Below the pieces are notes generated by a model that was given only the letters and a program-made list of their open reading frames with translations, did no database searches and was not told the origin of the DNA. Shown here in pieces: positions 7,669 through 16,641 of a stretch of 64,000 nucleotides of DNA. The translations under genes and the position numbers were made by a program. Numbering within the stretch: position 1 is the first letter of the stretch; each line of letters begins with the position of its first letter. Origin of the DNA: Desulfocicer vacuolatum DSM 3385 (GTDB lineage Bacteria > Desulfobacterota > Desulfobacteria > Desulfobacterales > Desulfobacteraceae); the NCBI RefSeq assembly GCF_900176365.1, contig NZ_FWXY01000013.1, positions 101,688 to 165,687 of the forward strand, written 5' to 3'.

Positions 7669-9348
7669 TTGCATATTTTTCTGATCAATCCCGCCTGCCT
7701 GGACCGTCGCATCACCGATGAGGATGCCTTGGCCGTTCCCATGGGACTTTATTATCTGGGGGCGCTTCTGAAGGATAAGGGGATTGAAGTTACCCTGGTG
7801 AACCTTGCCGCTGTACCAGAGCCCCTGGCCCATCTGGAAAATCTTTTAAAACAGCATCAACCCGATATTGTGGGTTTTTCTCTGCTCAATGCCAGCCGCC
7901 ATTGTGCCATGGACGGTGCCGCCCTGGCAAAAAAAATAAATCCCCATGTCACGGTGGTGTTTGGCGGCCCGGGTGCCACCTTTCTTGCCGGGCATCTGTT
8001 TTCGGTGTGCCCGGCCCTTGATTATATTGTGAAAGGGGAGGGGGAGCGCAGTTTTTGTGAACTGGTGGATCATATTATTTCCACAAATATCAGCCCCCCC
8101 CATCACATCAAGGGGCTTGTCTTTTTCCGTGATAAAAATATTGTGGACACCGGAGATTCCGTTCTTATTGAGGATCTGGATTCACTTGCCCATCCTGCCC
8201 GCTATTTTGATTATCAGCACATCAGTCTTTCCCGGGGATGCCCCGGCCGGTGTCGATTTTGCGGGTCTCCCCAATTTTGGGGTAAATCCCGTGTGAGGTT
8301 TCACTCGGTGACCTGGTTTGTGGATGAAATGGCATTACTCATCCAGCGGGGCATAACCCATTTTTTTATTTCCGATGATACCTTTACCATGGATAAGGCC
8401 CGGGTGATGGGGGTATGTCGTGAAATTGTCCAACGAAAACTGGCATGCACCTGGGTGGCCATTTCCCGGATGGATTTTCTGGATGAAGAGATTCTTTTTT
8501 ACATGCGAAGGGCAGGGTGCATTCAAATCAGTTTCGGGGTGGAAAGCGGATCTGAAACCATTCGAAAAACCCTTGGTAAACCTTTTAAAACCGGTCGTAT
8601 TGTCAAAGCGTTTGAGATGACACGTTCTTTTGGTATTCTGCCCCGGGCTTACATCATATACGGTTCCCCCGGAGAAACCACGGCCACCATCCAGGAAACA
8701 GTTGATCTCATTGAAAAAATTAAACCTTTGAGTCTTGTTTCTTACATTTTGGTCCTCTTTCCCGGCACCGGGCTGTACAATGATCTTCTGTCCCGGAAAA
8801 AAATCTCTCCCCATGTCTGGAAACAGAAAATAGAGGATATTCCCTGGTTCCAGCTGGACCCGAATCTTACTCTTGAACAGGTGACCGATTTTGGAAAAAA
8901 AATTCGGAATACATTTTTTTCCCGGATTGAGCAATATGCCCTTGAAATAGCGTTGGTGGACAACAGGGCGCTTTATCCTTTTCATGCCGATTTTCTGTCC
9001 AGACTGGCCATGACCTTCAGTCATGGGGATTACAGCAACCATCCCCGGGTGAAAGAACCTTTAAAAACAGCGGCTTTGCTTTATGAACGTTCCCTTTCCT
9101 ATGCACCGGATGCCAGGGCGTATCTGGGACTTGGCATGCTTCATCAGAAACAGCGCCGTTTTGACAGGGCTGTGGCATTGATGGAAAAAGCCTTGATTCA
9201 TTTTGGAAATGATAAATCTTTGAATATCTGCATGGCTGTGAGTTTGATGAATCTTGGCCGCTTCAGTGATGCCCTGTCCTTTCTTGAAAAATTTAAATCC
9301 CATGATGATATTCAGCCCTATGTTAATGCCTGTAAATCCAAATTATAG
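7669..9348 (+). CDS. B12-binding-domain radical SAM protein with C-terminal TPR-like tail
   Basis: A 559-residue iron-sulfur enzyme. Residues 1-150 form a cobalamin-binding-like domain (MGLYYLGALLKDKGIEVTLVN, DIVGFSLLNASRH, VVFGGPGATFL, VKGEGERSF). Residues 180-400 are a radical SAM barrel with SRGCPGRCRFCG, the CxxxCxxC cluster motif. The last 130 residues (YERSLSYAPDARAYLGLGMLHQKQRRFDRAVALMEKAL) look like tetratricopeptide repeats. This layout is typical of BchE/HpnJ-type enzymes that methylate or rearrange lipids, tetrapyrroles or secondary metabolites. The start is a TTG at 7669 with AAAAGGA about ten bases upstream. The product is unknown. Confidence 0.8.
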   Translation: MHIFLINPACLDRRITDEDALAVPMGLYYLGALLKDKGIEVTLVNLAAVPEPLAHLENLLKQHQPDIVGFSLLNASRHCAMDGAALAKKINPHVTVVFGGPGATFLAGHLFSVCPALDYIVKGEGERSFCELVDHIISTNISPPHHIKGLVFFRDKNIVDTGDSVLIEDLDSLAHPARYFDYQHISLSRGCPGRCRFCGSPQFWGKSRVRFHSVTWFVDEMALLIQRGITHFFISDDTFTMDKARVMGVCREIVQRKLACTWVAISRMDFLDEEILFYMRRAGCIQISFGVESGSETIRKTLGKPFKTGRIVKAFEMTRSFGILPRAYIIYGSPGETTATIQETVDLIEKIKPLSLVSYILVLFPGTGLYNDLLSRKKISPHVWKQKIEDIPWFQLDPNLTLEQVTDFGKKIRNTFFSRIEQYALEIALVDNRALYPFHADFLSRLAMTFSHGDYSNHPRVKEPLKTAALLYERSLSYAPDARAYLGLGMLHQKQRRFDRAVALMEKALIHFGNDKSLNICMAVSLMNLGRFSDALSFLEKFKSHDDIQPYVNACKSKL

Positions 9349-9407
9349 TCCAAAAGCTCAGGCTGATCTGCCATGGTAGTTTTTATATATAAGGCAACCT
9401 CAGCAGA

Positions 9408-9489
9408 GCCGCCCCCCGACGGGCAATAGGAACCGGACAATTGAGTTGTCTACAGTTCCGGTCCGGCCCATTGCCCGTCGGGGGGCGGC
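9408..9489. repeat. Family-2 GC-rich hairpin, copy 1
   Basis: Perfect 20-base arms GCCGCCCCCCGACGGGCAAT (9408-9427) and ATTGCCCGTCGGGGGGCGGC (9470-9489) enclose about 42 bases that themselves pair partly (GGAAC/GTTCC). Matching copies lie at 47181-47266 and 51069-51151. Confidence 0.9.
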
Positions 9490-9556
9490 GGTATATTACC
9501 ATTTGGCTTCGCGTCTACGACCCTATATTTGTTGTGTCCGCCGGGAGATGCCCGTT

Positions 9557-9733
9557 GATATGAAATACTCCATCAATCTGTTGGAGTATTTCTACTTTTG
9601 TTGTGGGCGGAACGAGATCAGAATAAGATCCGCCCGTGGCGGTTATATGAAATATTCCGCAAATCAGGGGTGTATTTCAAGCTTTGCTGTGGGCAGGCCG
9701 AGGCCAGAATACGGTCTGCCCGTGGCGGTTATA
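9557..9733 (-). repeat. Family-1 repeat, two units, reverse orientation
   Basis: Read on the minus strand it shows CCGCCACGGGCAGACC, GCCCACAGCAAAGCTTG, the GAAATAC...ATATTTCATATA hairpin and a second CGCCACGGGCGGATC unit. The 67 bases between it and the family-2 hairpin are shared almost unchanged with the 51,152-51,218 segment. A 105-codon frame across this region only reads repeat DNA. Confidence 0.85.
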
Positions 9734-9765
9734 AAAAATCATGAATGTCAAAGGAGCCTTTAAAT

Positions 9766-11016
9766 ATGGTCCCAGATGAATCTCAACCCACTGATGTACC
9801 CATAATAAAGCAGATTCTCAGCCGAAAAATGACGGTGGCCCTGATCATGGGATTTTCCTGTGGTGTACCCCTGCTGCTAACCATTTCTGTGCTCCAGGCC
9901 TGGATGAAAAAAGCCGGGGTTGATTTAACCGTGATTGGCACCTTTTCCCTGGTGGGGCTGCCCTATACCTTGAAATTTGTCTGGGCGCCTCTGTTTGATC
10001 GTTTTACCCTGCCGTTTCTGGGCAGAAGAAAGGGGTGGCTTTTAGTGGCCCAGGTGGCCCTGCTACTCTCCATTGTTCTTTTGGGTTTAATGAATCCTGC
10101 CAAATCCCCATGGATGGTTGCCTTTGCTGCATTTCTGGTTACCTTTTGCAGCGCCTCCCAGGATATTGTGGTGGATGCCTACCGCCGGGAGGACCTCACT
10201 GACAAAGAGCTGGGATTGGGCTCATCTTTGTATATTTACGGATACCGGGCTGGCATGTTGCTGGCATCGGGGGGCGGCCTTATCCTTGCGGATCACATCT
10301 CCTTTTCCATGGTGTATCTGATCATGGCAGCTTCCCTTATTCCCGGCATGGTGGCAACCGTGATGACACCGGAGCCGGAAAAAGTGTCTGGACAGCCTGA
10401 CACCCTTGCCCAGGCTGTTGTTGAACCCCTGCGGGAATATTTTTCCCGGGAAGGTGCTTTGCTCATTCTTTTGTTTGTCATGTTCTATAAAATCGGGGAC
10501 ACCATGGCTTCGGCCATGACCACCCCTTTTTACCTGGATGTGGGTTTTTCCATGACCGAGGTGGGGGCGGTGGTTAAAATTTTTGGCTTCTGGGCCACCT
10601 TGCTCGGTACCTTTTCCGGTGGAATATTGATGCTGAAAATAGGCATTAACAGAAGTTTGTGGGTATTTGGTTTTCTCCAGGCCCTTTCCACCGCAGGGTT
10701 TGCCTGGCTTGCCGTGGTGGGACACAGCATTGGATGGCTCTCCGGGGTGATTGCCTTTGAAAATCTGTCTTCCGGCATGGGAACGGCTGCCTATGTGGCA
10801 TTTATGGCGGCCTTAACCGATAAACGCTTCACTGCCACCCAGTATGCACTGCTCTCCAGCCTCATGGGAATTCCCAGGGTGCTGGCTGCGGCCCCCACGG
10901 GATTTTTTGCAAAGCACCTGGGATGGGAAAGTTTTTTTATCTGCTGCACACTTGCGGCCCTGCCCGGTATGTTGCTTTTGATGAAATGTGCGCCCTGGAA
11001 CGGTGCAAGGCATTGA
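9766..11016 (+). CDS. AmpG-like MFS permease
   Basis: A 416-residue inner-membrane transporter with about twelve hydrophobic helices. The N-terminal region (MTVALIMGFSCGVPLLLTISVLQAWM...LVGLPYTLKFVWAPLFDRF, then LGRRKGWLL) matches the AmpG family, which imports cell-wall muropeptides for recycling. ATG 9766 is preferred over ATG 9745 because AAAGGAG at 9750-9756 sits nine bases before it. No other muropeptide recycling genes are nearby, so the substrate is inferred from the family only. Confidence 0.8.
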   Translation: MVPDESQPTDVPIIKQILSRKMTVALIMGFSCGVPLLLTISVLQAWMKKAGVDLTVIGTFSLVGLPYTLKFVWAPLFDRFTLPFLGRRKGWLLVAQVALLLSIVLLGLMNPAKSPWMVAFAAFLVTFCSASQDIVVDAYRREDLTDKELGLGSSLYIYGYRAGMLLASGGGLILADHISFSMVYLIMAASLIPGMVATVMTPEPEKVSGQPDTLAQAVVEPLREYFSREGALLILLFVMFYKIGDTMASAMTTPFYLDVGFSMTEVGAVVKIFGFWATLLGTFSGGILMLKIGINRSLWVFGFLQALSTAGFAWLAVVGHSIGWLSGVIAFENLSSGMGTAAYVAFMAALTDKRFTATQYALLSSLMGIPRVLAAAPTGFFAKHLGWESFFICCTLAALPGMLLLMKCAPWNGARH

Positions 11017-11040
11017 CACTGTGAAACCCTGTTCTATCTT

Positions 11041-11100
11041 TCAAGCTTTGTTGTGGATGGAGCCGGATCAGAATTCGATCCCCCCGTGGCGGTTTATATG
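11041..11100 (-). repeat. Family-1 repeat, single degraded unit
   Basis: TCAAGCTTTGTTGTGGATGG...CCGTGGCGGTTTATATG is the reverse of the family core, with several changes in the GGGCGGACC arm. It fills the gap before the 11138 gene. Confidence 0.7.
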
Positions 11101-11137
11101 TCCCATTTATTCCCTTGGTTGTAAATAGGAAGTACGC

Positions 11138-12937
11138 ATGCAAATGACAGATTACCAGCTGGCAAATGCCATTAGAAAAGAAAAAGCGCTTTTAAAAGAA
11201 AGGTCACAGATCCTTGCCGGGGACTCCCAGCAGGCCCTTGATGATATACTGAGTTCAAATCAACCGGCCACATTGATTCAATCCTTTCCTGATCAGGATC
11301 TTTATTATCTCATGCATCACATCGGTGTGGACGATTTTATTCCTGTTCTTTCCCTTGCAACCTCCCGACAATGGGAGTACTTCCTGGATATGGATGTGTG
11401 GCAGGGGGACAGACTGGATCTTCCCTGCATGACCCGGACACTGGAGATGCTTTTTAAAGCCGATCCCCAGCGTCTGCTTCGATGGATCATCAAGGAAAAA
11501 CCGGATTTTCTGGAATACTATTTTTTTAAGAGCATGGAAATCCGTATCCTTGAACATGATGAGAATCCATCGGACTTTGGAGATGATTTCACCACATTGG
11601 ACCATCAGTTTTATTTTAGATTTCCTGAAATTTCTCTGGAGGTCAAAGATGTGGTCAATGAAGTATCGCTTCTGGCAATAGGGGATGAAGGAGATGCCGA
11701 TCCCGCAGGTGAGCTGGAAAAAAACCGGGAACGGGCAGAGTCTCTGATCACCGGAATGCTCAATGCCCTGGCACAGATGGACCTTTCAATATGCCAGGCT
11801 GTGCTCATGGAAAGTACGGCTGTTATCCCCTCTGAAACAGAAGAAGAGCAATATCGTTTAAGAAATGTAAGGCTGGCTGAAAAGGGATTTTTACCCCATT
11901 ACGAAGCCGTTGGTGTGTATCAACCCATGGCGCTGAAGGATATCAAACCCCGGGCATCGTCATGGCTCACACGTCCCTGGCTGGGAACGGATTTACCGAT
12001 TTTCCCCTGCTTTACAGACAGCCTCATGCCCAGGGAAAGCCTTTTTGCCAGGGCGCTTGCGGGCGTGGCGGACGAGACGGCTCTGATGAACCTCCAGGCT
12101 GAACTGGCTTCATTAGTAAATCATGTCATTTCTGCTGATCAAGTAACCATTCGATCCCGGAAAGATATGGAGGGTGCGGTTAAAAAAACCTGTGCGTATC
12201 TTTCCCTGGGGATGGAAATAATCCATGGACAGACGGACACGTGCCTTGCCCCCCATGGGGTGGGTATTATTATGACCTATTCCCTTGAAACGATTTTCCA
12301 CATGGCTTCAGGTGCCGGTATTCGGCTTAAAACCGCTGCAAGACAATGGTATGAGACAAGCTGGATTTCTTCCCGGGATCTTTCCTTGTCCTTTCTCGGG
12401 GAGAACTGGCTGGGTGTCGCCGGAGGGCTTTTCCTGGCAAGACCGTTATATTTTGATAATTATGTTACAGGTGTATTGTATCGACCTTTTGCCGGTTTGT
12501 CTGATTTGATGGAAAGTGCCCGGCAGCTGGCAATCATCCAGGAAGTGGATGCACTCATGGCCGTCATGGATCCGGAAATAGCCCTTGATACTTCAGGTCT
12601 GCTTACCTGGAAATCGCTTTTGTTGACCTTGTGGGCCCGATCCTGTCTGGGGATGGATATGGTGGTTAAATCCATTCCTTTGCCCGGTTTCCAGCCTTTT
12701 TTTCAGGCACTGTTTTCAAAGGATGATAAGAACATAAAGAAAAGATGCATTACCCTTGACAAAAGAGCTGATTTTCTTTTGTGGCTGGCCCGGACCGCAG
12801 GGGAAAAAACGTTGAGTGAAAATATCAAAGATGCGGTAACCGTTTTATTTGATGAACTTGAGGATGAGTACGGCGGTGTGATGGAAATGGACATTGAGCC
12901 GGAATTGATGGCCACCCATTTTTTCATTGGTGAATGA
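11138..12937 (+). CDS. Large protein of unknown function
   Basis: A 599-residue soluble-looking protein with no signal peptide and no recognisable catalytic motif. It is rich in acidic and aromatic residues and predicted helical stretches (for example DLYYLMHHIGVDDFIPVLSLATSRQWEYFLDMDVWQGDRLDLPCMTR near residues 54-96). It probably belongs to an uncharacterised family restricted to delta-proteobacteria-like organisms; that is an impression, not a search result. It ends about ten bases from the convergent metallo-hydrolase gene. No function is assigned. Confidence 0.8.
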   Translation: MQMTDYQLANAIRKEKALLKERSQILAGDSQQALDDILSSNQPATLIQSFPDQDLYYLMHHIGVDDFIPVLSLATSRQWEYFLDMDVWQGDRLDLPCMTRTLEMLFKADPQRLLRWIIKEKPDFLEYYFFKSMEIRILEHDENPSDFGDDFTTLDHQFYFRFPEISLEVKDVVNEVSLLAIGDEGDADPAGELEKNRERAESLITGMLNALAQMDLSICQAVLMESTAVIPSETEEEQYRLRNVRLAEKGFLPHYEAVGVYQPMALKDIKPRASSWLTRPWLGTDLPIFPCFTDSLMPRESLFARALAGVADETALMNLQAELASLVNHVISADQVTIRSRKDMEGAVKKTCAYLSLGMEIIHGQTDTCLAPHGVGIIMTYSLETIFHMASGAGIRLKTAARQWYETSWISSRDLSLSFLGENWLGVAGGLFLARPLYFDNYVTGVLYRPFAGLSDLMESARQLAIIQEVDALMAVMDPEIALDTSGLLTWKSLLLTLWARSCLGMDMVVKSIPLPGFQPFFQALFSKDDKNIKKRCITLDKRADFLLWLARTAGEKTLSENIKDAVTVLFDELEDEYGGVMEMDIEPELMATHFFIGE

Positions 12938-12947
12938 TTTGAAAAAA

Positions 12948-13787
12948 TTAAAGATTAAATTCCATGTTGCAGGCAACACCCAGACATGCCATGCTCTCTC
13001 CACGATCCTTTATGATCCGGCGGCAATGGTCCACGATTTTATCCATCTGGATGTCTGTTCTTTCCTGGTTAAGGTGAAATAATCCCAGTTCTTTTACCCG
13101 GGCTTTTATGGCAAGCTCAATCACATCTGTATATGCAGAGTGTCCCCATCCTGTTTTTGAAGGGTATTCGTCGGGGGTGAACTCTGCATCATGGAAAAGA
13201 AGATCTGCATTGCTGCAAAAACGTTCATACGCTTCATTTTCCAACCCCTTAGGGTGCCGGTAACCCAATTCGTTATCTGTGAGAAACACAAAGGATTTTC
13301 CATTTTCCGTAAATTTATAGCCCAGTCCGCCCCCGGGGTGATTCAGGGCAATGGTGGAGATGGAAAGAGACCCAATGGTAAACTGATCTTTCATGTGGTC
13401 TTTGTACCGGATGTTGGCTTCAAGGTCCTTCATGGTGATGGGGAAAAAAGGCGGTTGGATGAGACTTTTAAAAATTTCTTCAACAGTGGTGTTTGAAAAT
13501 GAGCTGTTTTGAACTGTCAGGGTTACCCCGGGGTCCTGCAGGGGCTTAAAGAAAGTAAAACCGGAAATATGATCCCAGTGGGCATGGGTAAGAAAAAGAT
13601 ACAGTTCCTGCCGGGGGGCTGCAACAAGATCAATTCCCAGTTTTCGTATACCGGTACCCGCATCTATGATTAAATTTTCCCCAGATCCGGCAATGACCTG
13701 AATACAGGTGGTTTCCCCTCCAAATTTACAGTATTCATTGCCGGCAACGGCGATGGATCCTCTGGATCCCCAGCATTTAATCTTCAT
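12948..13787 (-). CDS. Metallo-beta-lactamase-fold hydrolase
   Basis: A 279-residue cytoplasmic metallo-hydrolase. The N-terminal KIKCWGSRGSIAV...GGETTC and LIIDAGTGIRKLG are typical of the cyclic-phosphodiesterase/RNase Z-like branch. THAHWDH (about residues 88-94) is the HxHxDH metal motif. LNHPGGGLGYKF, FLTDNELG, LLFHDAEFTPDE, WGHSAYTDVIELA and GLFHLNQ supply the later metal ligands. Relatives hydrolyse cyclic phosphates or act as response-linked phosphodiesterases; the substrate is not known. It is transcribed away from the acyl-CoA dehydrogenase gene. Confidence 0.85.
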   Translation of the reverse strand: MKIKCWGSRGSIAVAGNEYCKFGGETTCIQVIAGSGENLIIDAGTGIRKLGIDLVAAPRQELYLFLTHAHWDHISGFTFFKPLQDPGVTLTVQNSSFSNTTVEEIFKSLIQPPFFPITMKDLEANIRYKDHMKDQFTIGSLSISTIALNHPGGGLGYKFTENGKSFVFLTDNELGYRHPKGLENEAYERFCSNADLLFHDAEFTPDEYPSKTGWGHSAYTDVIELAIKARVKELGLFHLNQERTDIQMDKIVDHCRRIIKDRGESMACLGVACNMEFNL

Positions 13788-13968
13788 GCTAATTTCCTAT
13801 TCAAAAATTGACATTGGACCTTAATATTTGGCTATCACATCATACTCTTATAGTCCATAAAAAAATGAATCAACCATATGTTGACATTCCGCTTTTCTTG
13901 GCTTAGGACATTACTATCAGTAGTGAAAAAAATAAACGAGAAAAATGTAAAAAAAGGGAGATGAACTT

Positions 13969-15816
13969 ATGGCGCAGTTGATTTCAGACCGTAGAGACAT
14001 TGATTTTGTACTCCATGAACAACTTGGTTTGGTTGAAGATGAATTGTTTGCGGAATTTAATAAGAAAACCGTGGATCTCATTGTGTCTGAGGCAAGAAAT
14101 CTTGCGATAAAGGAAATTCTTCCCACACAGAAACCGGGAGATGAAGAAGGGTGTGTCCTGGAAGACGGCAAAGTAACCGTACCGGAATGCTTTAAACGGC
14201 CCTGGAAGCTTTATTGTGAAGGGGAATGGCTGGCCATGTGCGATGATCCGGAAGTGGGTGGACAGGGAATGCCCAAGCTGGTGGGATTGGCTGCCAATGA
14301 ATATCTGGTGGGTGCAAATCCTTCGTTCATGCTTTACAGCGGCATGACCCACGGTGCAGCCAAGCTGGTGGAAGAGTTTGGAACAGATGAGCAAAAAGCC
14401 CTTTACATGGAAAAAATGTTTTCCGGTGAATGGGGCGGTACCATGCTGCTCACCGAACCTGAAGCTGGCTCCGATGTGGGGGCCTTGACATCCACAGCCA
14501 CCCTTAATGAAGATGGGACATACAGCATCAAGGGCACCAAAATATTTATATCCGCAGGGGAGCATGACCTGGTTGATAATATTATTCATCCGGTATTGGC
14601 CAGAATTGAAGGCTCTCCAGAGGGTACAAAGGGTATCTCTCTGTTTCTGGTTCCCAAATATTTTGTCAACAAGGACGGCAGCCTTGGGGATTTCAACAAT
14701 GTGGTGTGCACCGGTATTGAAGAAAAAATGGGTATCCACGGCAATGCCACCTGTACCCTTACACTGGGTGAAAAGGGCGAAAGCATCGGCACTCTTTTGG
14801 GAGAAGTTAACAAAGGAATGCCGGAAATGTTCCGCATGATGAACGAAGCCAGGGCCTTTGTGGGACTCCAGGCCTTTGGTGTGGCCACAGCCTCCTATAT
14901 GTACGCACTTGATTATGCCCGCACCAGGGTTCAGGGAAGAAATATGGTCTCCGGTCGGGAACCCGGGGCAAAAAATGTACCCATCATCCAGCACCCGGAT
15001 GTCCGTCGTCAATTGCTGAACATGAAATCCCTGGTGGAGGGCATGAGAAGCCTGCTGTACCTCAATGCCAAGTGCGCTGATCTTAAAGCCACTGCCACTT
15101 CGGATGAAGACCGTGAGAAATACAGCGACCTCATTGAAGTATTAACCCCCATTGTAAAGGGGTATGTCACTGACAAGGCCCTGGAAGTATGCAGTCATGG
15201 GGTCCAGGTGTTTGGTGGATATGGTTATATCAAAGAGCTGCCCGTGGAACAGCTCATGCGAGATTCCAGAATTTTTATGATCTATGAAGGGACCAACGGT
15301 ATTCAGGCCATGGATCTTCTGGGGCGGAAACTGGCCATGAAAAAGGGTAAATCCTTTGGATATTTCCTTGAGATGATGGCAGACACCGTAAAGGAAGCAA
15401 AGGCAACTGAAGGTGTTGAAGCGTTGGCCCTCAAGGTGGAAGCTGCCATGGAAAAGTATACATCCACAGCGGAAATTATTGGCAAAAGAGCCCGCTCCAG
15501 TGAGGTTTTGAACGCCTATTCCTTTGCCCATCCCTTCCTGGAAATCACCGGTGATCTCACCATGGCATGGATGCTTTTATGGCGGGCCTGTGTGGCTGCT
15601 CCCAAACTTGCAAAAAAAGCAGGGGGGCTTGATCCTGAAGTGGTTGCTGCCAAAGCCGGAAAGAATAAAGATGCTGCTTATTATGCCGGACAAATTCAGA
15701 CAGCGGCTTTTTTCATTAACACGTTGCTGCCTTCAGCCCTGGCAAAAATGGATGCCATTGCCGAGGCTGACACCAGCGTTGAAGACATGCATGAAGCCTC
15801 TTTTGGTTCCAAATAA
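13969..15816 (+). CDS. Acyl-CoA dehydrogenase (long form with C-terminal extension)
   Basis: A 615-residue FAD enzyme that oxidises acyl-CoA to enoyl-CoA in fatty- or carboxylic-acid breakdown. Marks are MLLTEPEAGSDVGALTSTA (about 162-180), FISAGEHDL, the ARAFVGLQAFGVATASYMYALDYARTRVQGR stretch, QVFGGYGYIKELPVEQLMRDSRIFMIYEGTNGIQAMDLLGRKL and about 130 extra C-terminal residues. The last two place it in the longer FadE5/AcdA-like branch rather than the 380-residue short-chain enzymes. GGGAGATGAACTT precedes the start. A strong terminator follows, so it is probably monocistronic. Chain-length preference cannot be read. Confidence 0.9.
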   Translation: MAQLISDRRDIDFVLHEQLGLVEDELFAEFNKKTVDLIVSEARNLAIKEILPTQKPGDEEGCVLEDGKVTVPECFKRPWKLYCEGEWLAMCDDPEVGGQGMPKLVGLAANEYLVGANPSFMLYSGMTHGAAKLVEEFGTDEQKALYMEKMFSGEWGGTMLLTEPEAGSDVGALTSTATLNEDGTYSIKGTKIFISAGEHDLVDNIIHPVLARIEGSPEGTKGISLFLVPKYFVNKDGSLGDFNNVVCTGIEEKMGIHGNATCTLTLGEKGESIGTLLGEVNKGMPEMFRMMNEARAFVGLQAFGVATASYMYALDYARTRVQGRNMVSGREPGAKNVPIIQHPDVRRQLLNMKSLVEGMRSLLYLNAKCADLKATATSDEDREKYSDLIEVLTPIVKGYVTDKALEVCSHGVQVFGGYGYIKELPVEQLMRDSRIFMIYEGTNGIQAMDLLGRKLAMKKGKSFGYFLEMMADTVKEAKATEGVEALALKVEAAMEKYTSTAEIIGKRARSSEVLNAYSFAHPFLEITGDLTMAWMLLWRACVAAPKLAKKAGGLDPEVVAAKAGKNKDAAYYAGQIQTAAFFINTLLPSALAKMDAIAEADTSVEDMHEASFGSK

Positions 15817-15818
15817 CT

Positions 15819-15870
15819 GCCATGGGCAGACCGTCTTCTGATTCGGTTTTGCCCATAATGAAACATGAAA
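15819..15870 (+). repeat. Degraded family-1 repeat
   Basis: CTGCCATGGGCAGACCGTCTTCTGATTCGG...GCCCATAATGAAAC keeps the core order of the family but with mismatches in both arms. It lies directly after the acyl-CoA dehydrogenase stop codon. Confidence 0.6.
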
Positions 15871-15932
15871 GAGTGTTGAACTTTTCTACTCTTTTTTAGT
15901 AAAAAACAATAATATCATTTTTAAATAAATTG

Positions 15933-15972
15933 CCCGATGCCTTCCTTGTCTCAGGAAGGCGTCGGGTTTTTT
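15933..15972 (+). terminator. Strong factor-independent terminator after acyl-CoA dehydrogenase
   Basis: CCCGATGCCTTCCT (15933-15946) pairs over 14 positions, with one G-T wobble, with AGGAAGGCGTCGGG (15953-15966). A six-base loop separates them and TTTTTT follows. Confidence 0.9.
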
Positions 15973-15977
15973 ATGGT

Positions 15978-16161
15978 CTCAACTTTCGGTGTTCGCATTT
16001 CGTGATGGGGTCAGACTTTCGTTATTGACATTATCGAGGCTTTTTTCGTTGGCAAAGGCCTTGGTCGATAACATCAATAACAAAAGTCTGACCCCGTTGG
16101 CACACTGAGCCCATCGGTACATTTAAAAATGCCGGCTTTGAAATGAAGCTCGAAAGTTGAG
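15978..16161. mobile_element. MITE-like element, copy A (184 bp) with target duplication
   Basis: The ends are CTCAACTTTCG and CGAAAGTTGAG, perfect 11-base inverted repeats. TTATGGT occurs immediately outside both ends (15971-15977 and 16162-16168), a 7-bp target duplication. The interior folds: 16007-16037 pairs with 16065-16095 through GGGGTCAGACTTT/AAAGTCTGACCCC, GTTATTGA/TCAATAAC and TATCGA/TCGATA. It has no coding capacity. Copy B at 54744-54927 has the same length and differs at seven positions by eye. It probably moves by a transposase encoded elsewhere. Confidence 0.93.
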
Positions 16162-16641
16162 TTATGGTATAATGCACTGGACAAAGGGTCACAAAAAATG
16201 TAGACATATTTAATCCTTGATGATTCAGATTGGCTAAGGATGGCTACAATAAAACTATATTCTTAAGCTTTTTGTCAGTCATAAGTTCTCTGTCTGTTTT
16301 GTCTATATATCTGTTTTGTCTATACATATAAGTTCTCAATGACCTGGGGTCATAAAACCAGTTAAAACTTTAAACGCTGAATGCTATTTAAAATAATTTC
16401 TGAATGCCCTGCATTATATGGATTTTAAAATTTTAATTTTGTAGGGATTAGTGGTGTCAATGGGGTATGATAGATTAGGAATTTTGAGTAAGCTTGGCTC
16501 GTTTGGTTGAAAAATGAAACATGTGCCTGTGGTTGTATGTTTTTATAAAAAATGGATTGTTGAGTATTTTGCAGATAATGTGTAAGAATTTTTTTCGTGG
16601 GATAAACTTGGGTTAATGTTGTGGATTAAAAGAGGTACTGC
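16162..16641. other. AT-rich intergenic region before the acidic protein gene
   Basis: About 480 bases without a gene. Visible details are two tandem copies of CTGTTTTGTCTATA (16294-16307 and 16311-16324, 17-base period) and the small inverted pair TGACC-TGG-GGTCA at 16340-16352. It presumably carries the promoter of the next gene. No clear -35/-10 pair was chosen. Confidence 0.4.

Noticed and set aside
9446..9763. 105-codon frame across the 9.4-9.7 kb repeats
   Set aside because: It only translates family-1 and family-2 repeat DNA and ends inside the AmpG-like gene.
13984..15012. 342-codon minus-strand frame in the acyl-CoA dehydrogenase gene
   Set aside because: Antisense shadow of a gene with clear catalytic motifs; the translation is low-complexity and unrecognisable.
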